DNA from: Lunularia cruciata
Lineage: Eukaryota > Streptophyta > Marchantiopsida > Lunulariales > Lunulariaceae
NCBI GenBank assembly: GCA_948567375.1
Contig: OX419755.1
Coordinates: forward strand, 63,926,944 to 63,990,943
Direction of reading: 5' to 3'
DNA length: 64,000 bases
The translations under genes and the position numbers were made by a program. The notes beneath the pieces are model-generated. The model saw only the letters and a list, made by a program, of their open reading frames with translations, searched no databases and was not told the origin of the DNA. Below are positions 26,104-37,045 of the stretch, piece after piece; position 1 is the first letter of the stretch; each line of letters opens with the position of its first letter.

Positions 26104-28765
26104 ATGCAACTACTTTAGTCTTCATGAAGAAAAACATTTCAGTGTAGACGCAAACCTGATAAATAGACAAGCAGAATAGTTATCCTTATAAATTTAGATA
26201 TACACTTATCAAAGTACAACAACACACAAGAACAAAGTAAAAGACACAATTTCTGTAATGCATTGATCTATGTCTCAAAAGGGCTGATTAATTATCCAAT
26301 TAAAATCAATATTAAGTAAAAGATCAAATTTTATGTAAATATTATCATTTAAAGACCTTCCAATCCATTGTTTACAAAAGTGTGAAAACAGGAAAGAATG
26401 GATTTTGGTAATATTTTAAGCATGAAAGACATGTCAATATCATACAAAGGCACAATTTATATAGCAATATGATTTTGGTAGGTAGTACGTATTCAATTCA
26501 AATTTTCTGTTTATTAATGTTTGTAAAATCCCTTTAAAAATAAATATGAAAATTTAAATTAAGTTTTATAAAACTATGAATCAATATGTCATAGCTATTT
26601 ACATTTTAGGATCTTATAAAGGACTTACAATTGAGATGTATTAATGAATATTCATGAATAATGTAAATTATATATATTTTAGAGGTGCTTATGAACTCTT
26701 ATATCTTAATTCTTGATTTGAGTGTAAAAATATATGTTTTTTGAAAGGCTTTAATTTTGCTGCAACAAGTGCAATTGGAGGGAAATTTCTAGCCACTAAA
26801 TTAGTTGTAGTTTATTAGGGTCACCTAGGAATTTTGGTATTTGACAAAAACCACACGACGTATATGTTTTTGTTTTCTATGTACCTGGTGATTATTATTA
26901 AAGGTGTAGTAACATTCCAAGTAATCCATATTCTTATTTGGTATTCTCCTTTATGAGTAAAATATGTCATTGCTATATTTCCATTTCAACGTGAAAAGAT
27001 TCTAACCTCTTGATGACTTTTGGGGTATAGCTATGAAATATTATCTTAAAAAAAACCACATCTATTATCCTTGATATCATTATCAACAAAAATTTAATCT
27101 TTAGATTTTATTTAATATTTTTTAAATGTATTTTTTATAATATTTTTATTATTATTATGTTATGCTAAAAGAGCAAGAAAAAACATTTAAAACATACATT
27201 TTTTTCTTAATAAATGCTAAATTTTCTTCCTAGAGAGAGCGAGGCATGCAACGTATACTTCTGTCTCGAATAAACAAGGCATACCATGCATAAATCATCT
27301 TTAAGTACAAGGCAAATCAAGCATACCTCCTCCCAAAGGCAAGGCGCGCTAGGCCTCTATGTGTGCTTACTTAAAGAGAGCAATTCCAAACATATTTCCT
27401 CTTGGAAGGTGTATGGTGTATGCTTGCTAGGCTTTCTATAGCAAGTACTTTTCTTTCTCTCTCTATTCCTTGTTTTGCACTGCGATAGATACGTTTAAAA
27501 AAGACGGGATTCTTTATAGACTAACCTTGAGGAGGAGGGAAAGTGATGCATGATAAATTGAGGGTTTATGGCAGTTTTAAATTTTCTTTTAAAATGGGTT
27601 TCTTAACAGCCTGAGCGCGAGGGGAGTGGAATGTCTTGTTCATATTGCAGTTTGGCCTTGTCTTGAAATCTCTTTGTTGTCTCTAGCCCCAACGATATCT
27701 TCTTTCCTCTTGTTGGGTAAATGCGCTTCCCTTGAGATGGTAAACTTTCTCTGCTTTCTTCATTATTATTCCGTCCACATTCACATACCACCATTTGGAA
27801 TTACCGCTGCTAGATGAAATAACAATAGTCCTTTTCATTCATATAGACTTCGAACAAAGAGCATTTGATCTTAAATCTCTGCAAAATCGTGTACAAGTTC
27901 TGGGATACTAGTTTTAACCGATCTTTTGGAGTGCACGCGTGAACCAGTGAATCATATATGACTCGTGAACTAGTTCATGAACTATGAATGAAATCATTAA
28001 ACTCCAGATCAAATATACACTTGATTTTGAGGGAAATGAAGGCATATAGCAGTAGTGGTCTCCGGTACTGTTTTCCGTTCACTTGTAACTACGTTTTGTT
28101 ATTTGTTGCTGTACAATAGGGGGTTTCAGATTAGCCTTTTTACAGTCCCGTAGAAATTAATAAGGAAATTTACGAGTATTATGCGTAAAATTTTGGAATT
28201 CATAAATTTGTAAGGGAACGAACACCGTGACTCGTTAGTTTATGGATTATTGACAACCCAGACAAGTTTATGAAAGCATTAATGAAAGCTTTTTCTCCAA
28301 GGGCAAGATTGACATCTGACAGGCACAAACCCATTATCAATTTGTCATATTTGTTATAATTTTCTCTGGAATCAAAACCAAATTGAATTCTGAAACTAAA
28401 AGCTCCTGAAACTTTCTTCGCCTGTAAATTTTTATTTGTGGAATTTGATGGGTGAACCTCATATTACTCGTAGAAATCCATCGGTTCCTAATTTGAAACC
28501 CCCTAATATCTGGTCCCTCTCTTCCGTGTAGAACCACAGGAACAAACCAATCTCTTCCCACTAATATAAAGAATATACCATTGGTTTCGTCGTTCTTCTT
28601 CGTTTTCATTAGATTACATGTGTCACATCTGTGACACATGAGCATGAGCCTGTTCATGCAATAACAGCCTCTCGGTCCCTTTGAACCATCATTCTTGGAC
28701 TTAAAGATATAGTCAATCGTTATAAAGATCTGGGAGGAGGTAAAAAGGTAAAAGTGCTCATTAAA
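26104..28765. other. AT-rich non-coding stretch
   Basis: No ORF or RNA gene is recognised. Strongly AT-rich from 26.1 to 27.2 kb. A more balanced section at 27.2-28.6 kb contains CAAGGC-type short repeats (27240-27440) and a near-perfect hairpin at 28617-28640. Confidence 0.45.
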
Positions 28766-28855
28766 AGGAGAAAGTGGTGTCCGCGTAAGATAACAAGAAG
28801 GATGGAAGACCCATCAAGCCGTACAAAGAAGAGACATAAGGGTAAAACCCTCTAT
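28766..28855 (-). repeat. R1 dispersed repeat, copy 3, reverse orientation
   Basis: Reversed, it reads a GGTTTTACCC head, a short T/C tract, TTGTACGGCTTGATGGGTC, TCCATCCTTC and ACGCGGACACC. Order and spacing match copy 1. Confidence 0.6.
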
Positions 28856-28859
28856 TTTA

Positions 28860-31800
28860 AAACCCCTTGTTGGTTTCACCGGCGTAAAAATGCAAAAGGT
28901 TCTACAGTTAGAAACACGGTTGACTCTTTATCATTGAGGCATTACTTTTTGTAAACTGTTTGACCAAATACAGTGTACAGTTTCATCGGACTGCCACAGT
29001 TTTGCTCTTATCATTCTTTCCTTCATCTCTACAGTCAATTTTAATTTCACAATACTTTTTCGAAGACGATTAGCTTTCCAGCTAAAATTAAAGTAGATAC
29101 GAGGTAAGCCCTGTTAACCTCTTGCTTTCGATTGTGGGGGACACTTTTAAGAATGCTGCCGTGGGAAATAACGGAGAGAATAGCTGGATTGTCTAGCATA
29201 CGTAGGTCTCGACTTCGACTCGAATGCCCGCCCATAAGGAGACCTGCTCTCGTCTACAGACCGTAAGTACGTCAAACACCAGATATACAGTATTATCCAC
29301 TCCTAAAGTGGATAAAAGTGCCCGAGATAAAGTGCCCAAAAGTCACGTAAAGAATGTCAAAGTTTGTGGGTGTTTTCACCAAAGGTAAAAGGGAAAGAGC
29401 GCACTGTACAACTGACTTCTCATTGAGTTGATTGCAGGAAGGTGATCTTGGATTGGATTTACGTAGCTCAGTTGGCCAAAGTCTCTTCGTGCGTAATGTA
29501 CTGAGTGCACACACCTTCCAAAGTTCCACTACTTAAGGATGACAGAGCAGGAGAAGCACGTGTCAGTACGAGGGGACTCCCTCGTTGAGAAAGAAAAGGT
29601 GTAGAAAAAGGTCTGTAGAAACTGCGCAGTCATCCCCAAAAGATAGGAGTAGAATCTTTCCATGTCTTCACCCATTGTCTGTATGTCGAACGGGTGCAAG
29701 TTTATCCTCATGCATTCCGCTAGAGGACTAGAGGAAACATTTTGTAGCCTCCTCCTTGCTTGCTGTGATTCAGGGCTTGAATTGACCCAAGATACGCGCA
29801 GTTTCCCCGGTTTCCTTTAACTGAATTCAATTCATTAAGAATTATTAGGCAAGAAAAAGCAAAAGTGCTGACTTGATTATAGACACGTGTAAAATGTGTA
29901 AAGTCAACATTTACTTTCTTCACGCGCAATAAGTATAGCAATGGAAGCTGTAAACTTGCTCACCCGCAACATAGTCGTCTTTTGTAAAAGGAAGGACATC
30001 TCCTTTTCGTCTCTTGCACTCCGGAAAGTTCACGGTACAGCTTAGCCGCGACACGCGTTTGCACCGTTGAGGATAGAAGATACCAGAAGAACTCCCGAGT
30101 CCGGCCCAAATTGCTTGTTAGGCGGCGGCCGGCTTGGGAGAAGCTTCGGGCTGGACGGCAGGCAGTCTGAAGACTCCTTCGGTTTCCGGACATATGACTG
30201 AAGTACGGCCTCATGAAAACTTTTGGCATTGCAATGCAATATGTGTTTTTTGTCAATGCACAGCTTTGACAAAGAAGGAGAAAGAGTTTTATTTCCTGTG
30301 GGGCACAACGAAGAAAGATCAGTATCTTCTTTTCCCATATCGGATCCTCTTTCTAGACCCGGAGATATGGTAAGATAAGATCGTTCTATTACGTATAACG
30401 TAACCTATATCTAATGAAATACTGGGGTACACCACCACCCAACTATGTCTTAGCAACTAAATCCATAGACGTCCTAGATGAGGACGATCTAGTGCACAAG
30501 TTGCTCTATGTATAGCGTAGCATGAGTCATCGTGATAGGAACCGACACCCGCTCCCTTTCCCGGTGGACTGCGACTGCCAGTATTGTTGGCCGTCGAACG
30601 ATCAAGCCAGGATCACACGTGTCTGTATGTGGCAGTATTGTCCCGGTCCAGTAGCTCCCGGTTCCGCTTATACATAAAGAAGCTTCAGCCTCTAATAGGT
30701 CTTCACACATTTTAAAATCTTTATGTTTTCAAATTGTTTCGCACCACAACTTAAAAACAGTCGAACAGTGCATATTACAAGTATCTTACTCAGGGAGGTG
30801 AGAGGGTTATTGCTTGCAACGGAACGGAGCATATTGGTCATGAATGGGTGGTGATTGAAGTTGATATTTTTAATATAATTTCTCCTCCAACCTTATTTTG
30901 TATTCTCTGTTCAATTGTAAGCCAGATCTCCTCTTCGATCTTGTTTGTCCATGTTTTCTATGGTGTCGAGATATCTTTATGGTACTGCAATAGTATTGCT
31001 ACAAGGAAGTTCTCACAATAGATATTTACCAAGTGCACATAGCAAGGGAGCCCCGGAAGACCTCTCTTTGCGAGAGCACATTACACAGCCTTACTATAAG
31101 TTTAGGAACTTTTACATCTTGTCTTTTCCCATCTATCTCAAATGATATTCATATTATGTGCCGTTTGGAAGGTGCAGTTACAGCGTTGTTTGCTTTCACA
31201 CTCACCTTAGAAATTTTGGGTTTATGAGTCCAAACTCGTAAATGTGAGAGTTGTAGCTCACACACAGTCCTCATTCCCTCTAACTTCCCACCAAGATTCA
31301 GTTCCTTGTTGGTGGCTTGAGAGTTTTGGACTCTCCTTTGGGACATGTGGATTTTGGTAGTTTGTCCATAATGGACACCTTAGTATAGGCCACAACCCAT
31401 ACTCACCTCCTCCTCCTCCCTTGGTTGGGGAATATCCAAGTGGCCTATTCCATTATTACTTGGTGTTACCTCCATAGGGCTTCATATTTGGCACATACTT
31501 CTTGCTTATAGAGGCACTATTGCCACATTTGTGGATGTTTGACAATACTATCCACTATACTTTGTCCACTCTGTAAGTGCCATGCATGCTCACACAACTA
31601 TAAGATGAAAGGTGTAGGCAATAGATAACTCTCCCCAATAATCATTGGTGGATGCGGTCTCATAAAGCAAGGGTCCATAACTCCAATAACATATATCAGA
31701 GCACGGGATTTGGTGGTACTTCATTTAGCAAACATGTTCTTACATGAGGGTCATTCTTTTCTATTGGGACCTATCACAATAATGGATTTAGACATTTGAT

Positions 31801-32820
31801 GCCTTCTAGACATATGTTTCATTGGGTTGTGGTGGTTTAAGTTCAAATAAGATGAGAGAGTTGGATGTTTCATTTGTAGCTTTGCACAAGGGAATATATT
31901 GCTTGGGAAATGCCTGCTCTGATGTATAATCAGCAGTCTATATGTACGGCTCATTTATGTATGACATATAAACCATCTAGATAAATCAGAATCAGCACAC
32001 GGTAAATATCACAACTAACCAAAAAATTTGATGGTACGACTTTCAGGGCTTAATATTAATCAATAAAAATTTCTTCCATTGCAGAGTAAAATCAATTGAG
32101 GAATTGTGAATAGGCTATAAATGATCTCAAATATACTATGTCTACTTAAACTTTTTTTTTATGGAACAATTACATAAGATTTACTCATAAGACTGGCATC
32201 CAAAGCCAAGTGTCTTGCTAGGAACCAGAATGTAATTGACAGAATTTGTAGTCTAAAAAAAATAAAATATGCACACTTGAAAGGTGGACATTTCTGATGA
32301 AATGAATTTATGCAAATCAAAACATATGATATGATTGTGTGGATTTGAAGTAAATAGCTAATGCATTAAAGTTTCTACTCCAAGATAAAATGGCTAAGAT
32401 TAGTTTGGCAGTAGATAATAACTACTTTTACTGTTATGTAGTCGTCCACTTTTATTATGTTGTGGACAACGAACGTAATATGTTCAACAATGTTAAGATT
32501 TTTTGTGAGGTGTAAAATTGGCTTTCCTAAAATATTATATTTTTAGCTGTAGACTCCCTGTGTGAAGATTTCCCTCTCTCATGTAACACTTTTCGTTGTA
32601 TTCACGCTTTCAGGTATTGAAAATAGATAAAACATATATAAAAGTTCTCTTACGGTTTAAATAAAATTTTTTCTACTCTTATTCTTGTTCAAAAGATTTC
32701 AATGATTGTTTAAGTATTGAAATCATCATAAGTGCTTTTGTGGTAGATGAGATTGACATTATTCTTCGGAAGAGTTCACGTGTGCATTAGGTGAATACTC
32801 ATTTCATATATATATATTAG
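28860..32820. other. Non-coding stretch with an LTR-like relic
   Basis: No gene is recognised. Around 31170-31480 the sequence resembles 15040-15420 in order and motifs (a GTTTATGAGTCCAAAC-like start, a CTCTCCTTT segment and a GGGAATA-CAAGTGGC-TATTC segment). Both are probably relics of one LTR family. Confidence 0.4.
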
Positions 32821-32913
32821 ATGAGAAGAAGGCAACGCGTTGAGAAAACGAAGGATGGGAAGACCCCATACAAGGGAGAGAAAAAAAAAGGCAAATTGGG
32901 GCTAAACCCCAAT
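32821..32913 (-). repeat. R1 dispersed repeat, copy 4, reverse orientation
   Basis: Reversed, it begins GGGGTTTAGCCCC, then a T/C tract, CTTGTATGGGGTCTTCCC, ATCCTTCGTTTTC and ACGCGTTGCCTTC. Compared with copy 1 the GGCTTGAT portion of the core is lost. Confidence 0.65.
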
Positions 32914-34080
32914 AGAGTCTACATGAGAAATCTATATATTAGATTGGACAGGAGCTAATATAAAATAGCATATACTTATTGATTTTTATGGTATATCCTG
33001 TAAGAGCGGGCCTTTCAACACTTTTTCAAATAAAAATAATAATTTTTAAGCAACATAAAAAACAATAAAAGATAAACATGTATTCTTAAATTCATATATC
33101 TTTGAGTGAAATCTCTCGCACGTGTAAGCAACCTCTTTCAGCAAAAGATTGCTCCTGCTTGGAACGTCCTTTTAATACCCTTTCATTGCACACCAGCTCC
33201 TTCGTTTAGATCATGCGAGAAATTATATATTCATCATTTCCACTAGTAAACTTCGCAAAAGTACAGAAAGAAAAGAAATTGCTCCTGGCAGAGGACCCAG
33301 CTTGCTAGTTTTACATTATCCTTCTTTGGCTAATATTTTGATCTGGATTTTCCAAATCATACGAATTAAAGAATCAAAGTACTATAGATAGAAAATAGTG
33401 TAACCTAATCTTATCCTCGGCAGCCGGTTGTCGTCCGTTTGCGGGCGTGTTCCTGAGCTTCGACGCCGGATCGTCAGATCCGCTGAAAAGTCACAGGGAC
33501 TGCTGGAGATTTCAGACGGACGGATTCTAGCTAGGTTCGAGAATAAGAGAGATCCATGAATTGTCTGTCCGTATCGTGTGAACGCATGAGGCTAGCCCAT
33601 CTACGACAAGTACCAGCCGGTATAGCAATCAAACCTGAAACTCGTTTCGTCTCAGTAGTATTGATGGGATCGCCCGTTTCCATGCTACTGGAGTATATTA
33701 GTTCTAACAAAAACAGAAAACAAAAAGTATCGTAAAAGTTTTCTGCGTAAACAGCACACAAATGTATTTATAATAGGGTCGAGAGTCTTTCTGTTGCAAT
33801 CGGAGTTCAGATTTAGGAAGAGGAAGGCAGTTCTTCTTCTAGATCCTCCAATAATAGCCCCTTCATATACTCGCATATCTACAATATCTTTTGTGAAAAT
33901 CATATTTCACCAAACCTTTGGAAATGACAGGAAACGTGCACCTCAAGGATCTGCAAGGAAACTTATTCATGTATTGTGCACACTGACCAACTTGTGTGTG
34001 TGTGTGTTGAGGCGAACATGGAAGCATGGGCTGTTTCCTAGGTACTTATTCGCGCTGGAGATGCAGAGATCTACCAAAAA

Positions 34081-34479
34081 ATGGAGAAAAGAGGTGCAGT
34101 TATCACGGTGGAGTATATAAAGTCCACCGTAAGGCAGTCAAGTCTTTTGTTTCAGTGGATATACTTTTGCTTACTTTTGATTGCTAAGGTTGGAAACAAC
34201 AAGAAGCTGAACCGGATGCAAAGTGTGACAAATCTTAGTCTTCTTGCGCGTGAGATGGTGGTGGTGTCATCTTCGGTACTTTCGTTCACCTTGGCACGGA
34301 TTTCGGGGATCTACAGTGGTGATTTTCCCTTGAGACAAACGGAGTTTGACTTTGCTTCAACATATTCATTGGTCTTGGTTCCCACGTACTTCCTCCAAAC
34401 GCTTGTTACTATAGGGGCTATCATTCGCTCTCGTTGTTGGGAAGAAGGCGAGGAGAAGAAGAGAGGGCACGACTCATGA
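34081..34479 (+). CDS. Unassigned 132-codon ORF with hydrophobic segments
   Basis: The ORF starts MEKRGAVITVEYIKS and ends in a charged tail rich in E, K and R. Three hydrophobic stretches could be membrane segments: about residues 22-38, 58-75 and 95-113. I recognise no family, splice partner or conserved motif. Codon use is not clearly gene-like. It could be a chance ORF or one exon of a gene. Confidence 0.15.
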   Translation: MEKRGAVITVEYIKSTVRQSSLLFQWIYFCLLLIAKVGNNKKLNRMQSVTNLSLLAREMVVVSSSVLSFTLARISGIYSGDFPLRQTEFDFASTYSLVLVPTYFLQTLVTIGAIIRSRCWEEGEEKKRGHDS

Positions 34480-34608
34480 TTTCACTCAGTCGAATTTTTC
34501 TGTTGGAAAAGAATATCCGATCATGAAGAATGTTCGCCATTTGGGATTCTGAGAAAGTAGTAGTAGTTTAAGGAGGGCGGAGAGTTCCTTCCTCGCTAAC
34601 TAATGCAA

Positions 34609-34700
34609 CGCCCCATGTTACTTTTTTTTGTCTCTCCCTTGTACGGTTCGATGGGGTCTTCCCGTCCTTCGTTTTCCCTACGCGGTCGCCTTCTTCTACT
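34609..34700 (+). repeat. R1 dispersed repeat, copy 5
   Basis: It has the T/C tract, CTTGTACGGTTCGATGGGGT, CTTCCCGTCCTTCG and ACGCGGTCGCCTTC. The head is eroded to ACGCCCCATG. Confidence 0.7.
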
Positions 34701-35383
34701 AATGCAAGAGAATCTTTAGAATACCGTAGTCAAAGTCCTTACGTGGTATAATATCCTGGCTGAGGTGTATAATTGCGATCCTTCATACATACGGTTCAAT
34801 CAATCAATCAACGAACGAGTCTACGGCGAAGTTGGTTTTACTTTTCCATCTTTCCGCTGAAAGGGAACGGAGGTTGGTTGGTCGGGTCCACACCTTTCTT
34901 GACTTTTTGACTTTCGGGGGCCTTCTGCGGCTGAAAAGACCTGGCTGATCTCCACGCTCTCTTATTAGCCAAGGATACTCCCGGTACCTTTATCTTTTCT
35001 CGCGTCGGATGAGACGAAGGATAAAAGCGTAGATGTCGACAGATGTAAAGGAGCATGAGTGTGCTTTAGGAATCTAAAAGACGAGAGATGGCTTTAGTCC
35101 TCTACACTGGATACTGCTGTCGTTAGGTTTATCCCCATTCCCAGCTTTCCTCGGGAAGGAGAAAAAGCGCTTTCCTTCTCCCTCCGCAGAATTCGCTAAT
35201 GAGTGCTCCAAAATGACAGAGAATCAGTTCCATGGCCCACAAGTCACGTAAAGTAATCTTCTCCGCACGAGGTTTGTCGTCTAGTTAGAACTGTGCTTAA
35301 TAAATGGGAAATAGTGAGTGTGGGCGTTTTTTCTCCACCTTTGAGTTGAATAATTTATTTATTATTAATATTAATTTTCTTTT

Positions 35384-36750
35384 GTGTTTTCATATTTAGA
35401 GTTTGAGGAGAGGAAAGCGAGAGGATTGGATAGAGAGAAGAGGCAAGGAATGGAAGGTTATTCTACAGTTTTAGAGAATTCACCCGCATACATCATCTTA
35501 GTGAATAGTCAATTATGGTATTTTTCCAATTTTGGTTCCATTGGTAAGGATGTGGGAAGGATACACAAGTACTATGATTGGACCACTAGGGATGCCCACG
35601 TGAGGTGAGTGATCACATCGACAATAGTAACACTCGGGATTACGCACGGTTCCTCTATCTCTTTGTTGATCGTTCCAGGGATATCAATTGAGTCGTGGGA
35701 GTAGTTAGCATTTCAGGCAGGTTGTACCTTGGGGTTATTTGAAACTAGTTTTCCATATCCATGTCTATTCCATAAGCTACCCCGAACACTCCATGATGAG
35801 GCTAGACAGGATTTTTGCCTACCATTGGATCATTTGGCACGTGATCCCTTGGACGAGTTAGCATGGTTTGTATTTCTTTTACTCCCTTTATGGTGCCTTC
35901 GCTATGCTAGAGGGGGACATGCCGGGCATAGAGAGATGGTTTCTAGATCCATCCGGAGTGGGTTGTCCTACATGTGGATGTTGAGAATGCTTTTGATGGT
36001 GTCTCTTTAGCATCCATCTTTAGAGAGCTTAGGGAGGCCGGTGGATCCTTGGCAAGTCTCATTCTTTTTGTGCTGTCGTTATGTGGCTCTCATGCTTCCC
36101 TTTACCACCAACATGGGTGGTCATAAGAGGGAATCAACGTTTTGGAGTCAATTGTTGATACACAACAAGGAGATCCTTTAGGGGATTTTTTTTGGTTATG
36201 GCTCACTTCAGAGCTCTCTTATCTACTACTTTGGCCATGCCAGGTTATGTATTTCCTTAGTAGACGATACATACATTGTGGGGCCCATAGATCAAATTGA
36301 GCATGCCTTTGATCACTTGACTATTAAGTTACCTCTTGTAGGTTTGAGAGCCAAGGTATCAAAGTGCAAAGCATAGTCTCCTTCAGGTATCCCTCCCACC
36401 TTCAGTTTCCAAAGGGTGTGTCTCATCTATAGATGAACTACATATTCTTGGAGTACCAATAGGATCCAAGGATTTTGTCACATGCTTCTTAGATGTTGTC
36501 GATGATATTCGCAAGTGGCATTTTGCATACTCTCCTCTAGTATTACTTGTTGATTGACTTATCTTCTTCGCATGATTCTCCTTTCCTTGACTTTCTTATC
36601 ACGTCTAAGAGCTTTTGATAGGAAAATTATGGGATTTTTTGGTGATATCATCGTACTAGGGACATTTGAGTGTGATATTGTGAGATTTGGCAAGTAAACA
36701 AACATCGTTATCAATCTTGTACGGAGCAGTAGGCCTAGTACCACTCTCAT
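35384..36750 (+). pseudogene. Non-LTR (LINE-type) retrotransposon fragment with reverse transcriptase
   Basis: Read in several frames. 35815-35940 gives DPLDELAWF and RGGHAGHREMVSR. 35966-36030 gives DVENAFDGVSLASIF followed by ELREAGGS. About 36150-36185 gives an IVDTQQGDPLG motif. 36255-36375 gives LVDDTYIVGP then GLRAKVSKCKA. These correspond to the RT blocks with the F-D-x-x-N-A-F, GTQQGDPLG and (A/V)DD motifs of a LINE-like family common in plants. Stops and frameshifts break it. I found no endonuclease domain and no clear poly(A) tail. The 35384-35608 ORF may be its decayed 5' part or unrelated. Confidence 0.65.
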
Positions 36751-36944
36751 TCTTATACTTTGTAGTATATTTTAGACAGCGTGTGTCCATTCCTCTATAG
36801 AGAGTATTGGCGGGTGCAATCCATAGGGGAACAATCGCTCTAGGTGAAAATTCTTCGGATACTCCAGTAGTTTATAGACCATACGATATGCATAGCTCGG
36901 ATATCTTAAAGACGGTAATGCAGTTTTCTCATATCGATACTATT

Positions 36945-37045
36945 GGGGACTAGCCCCATTCTACCTCATTTGTCTTTCCCTTGTTTGGCTTGATGGGATC
37001 TTCCGATCCTTCTTGTGTTCTATGTGGTGGCCTTTTTGCTTTTAC
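36945..37045 (+). repeat. R1 dispersed repeat, copy 6
   Basis: The head GGGGACTAGCCCC is the clearest self-complementary version. It is followed by a T/C tract, CTTGTTTGGCTTGATGGGAT, CTTCCGATCCTTC and TATGTGGTGGCC. With copy 5 it brackets the LINE fragment, which may be coincidence. Confidence 0.65.

Noticed and set aside
36945-37045. R1 head hairpin as a tRNA or structural RNA gene
   Set aside because: No cloverleaf or anticodon arm can be drawn. Only the head is self-complementary.
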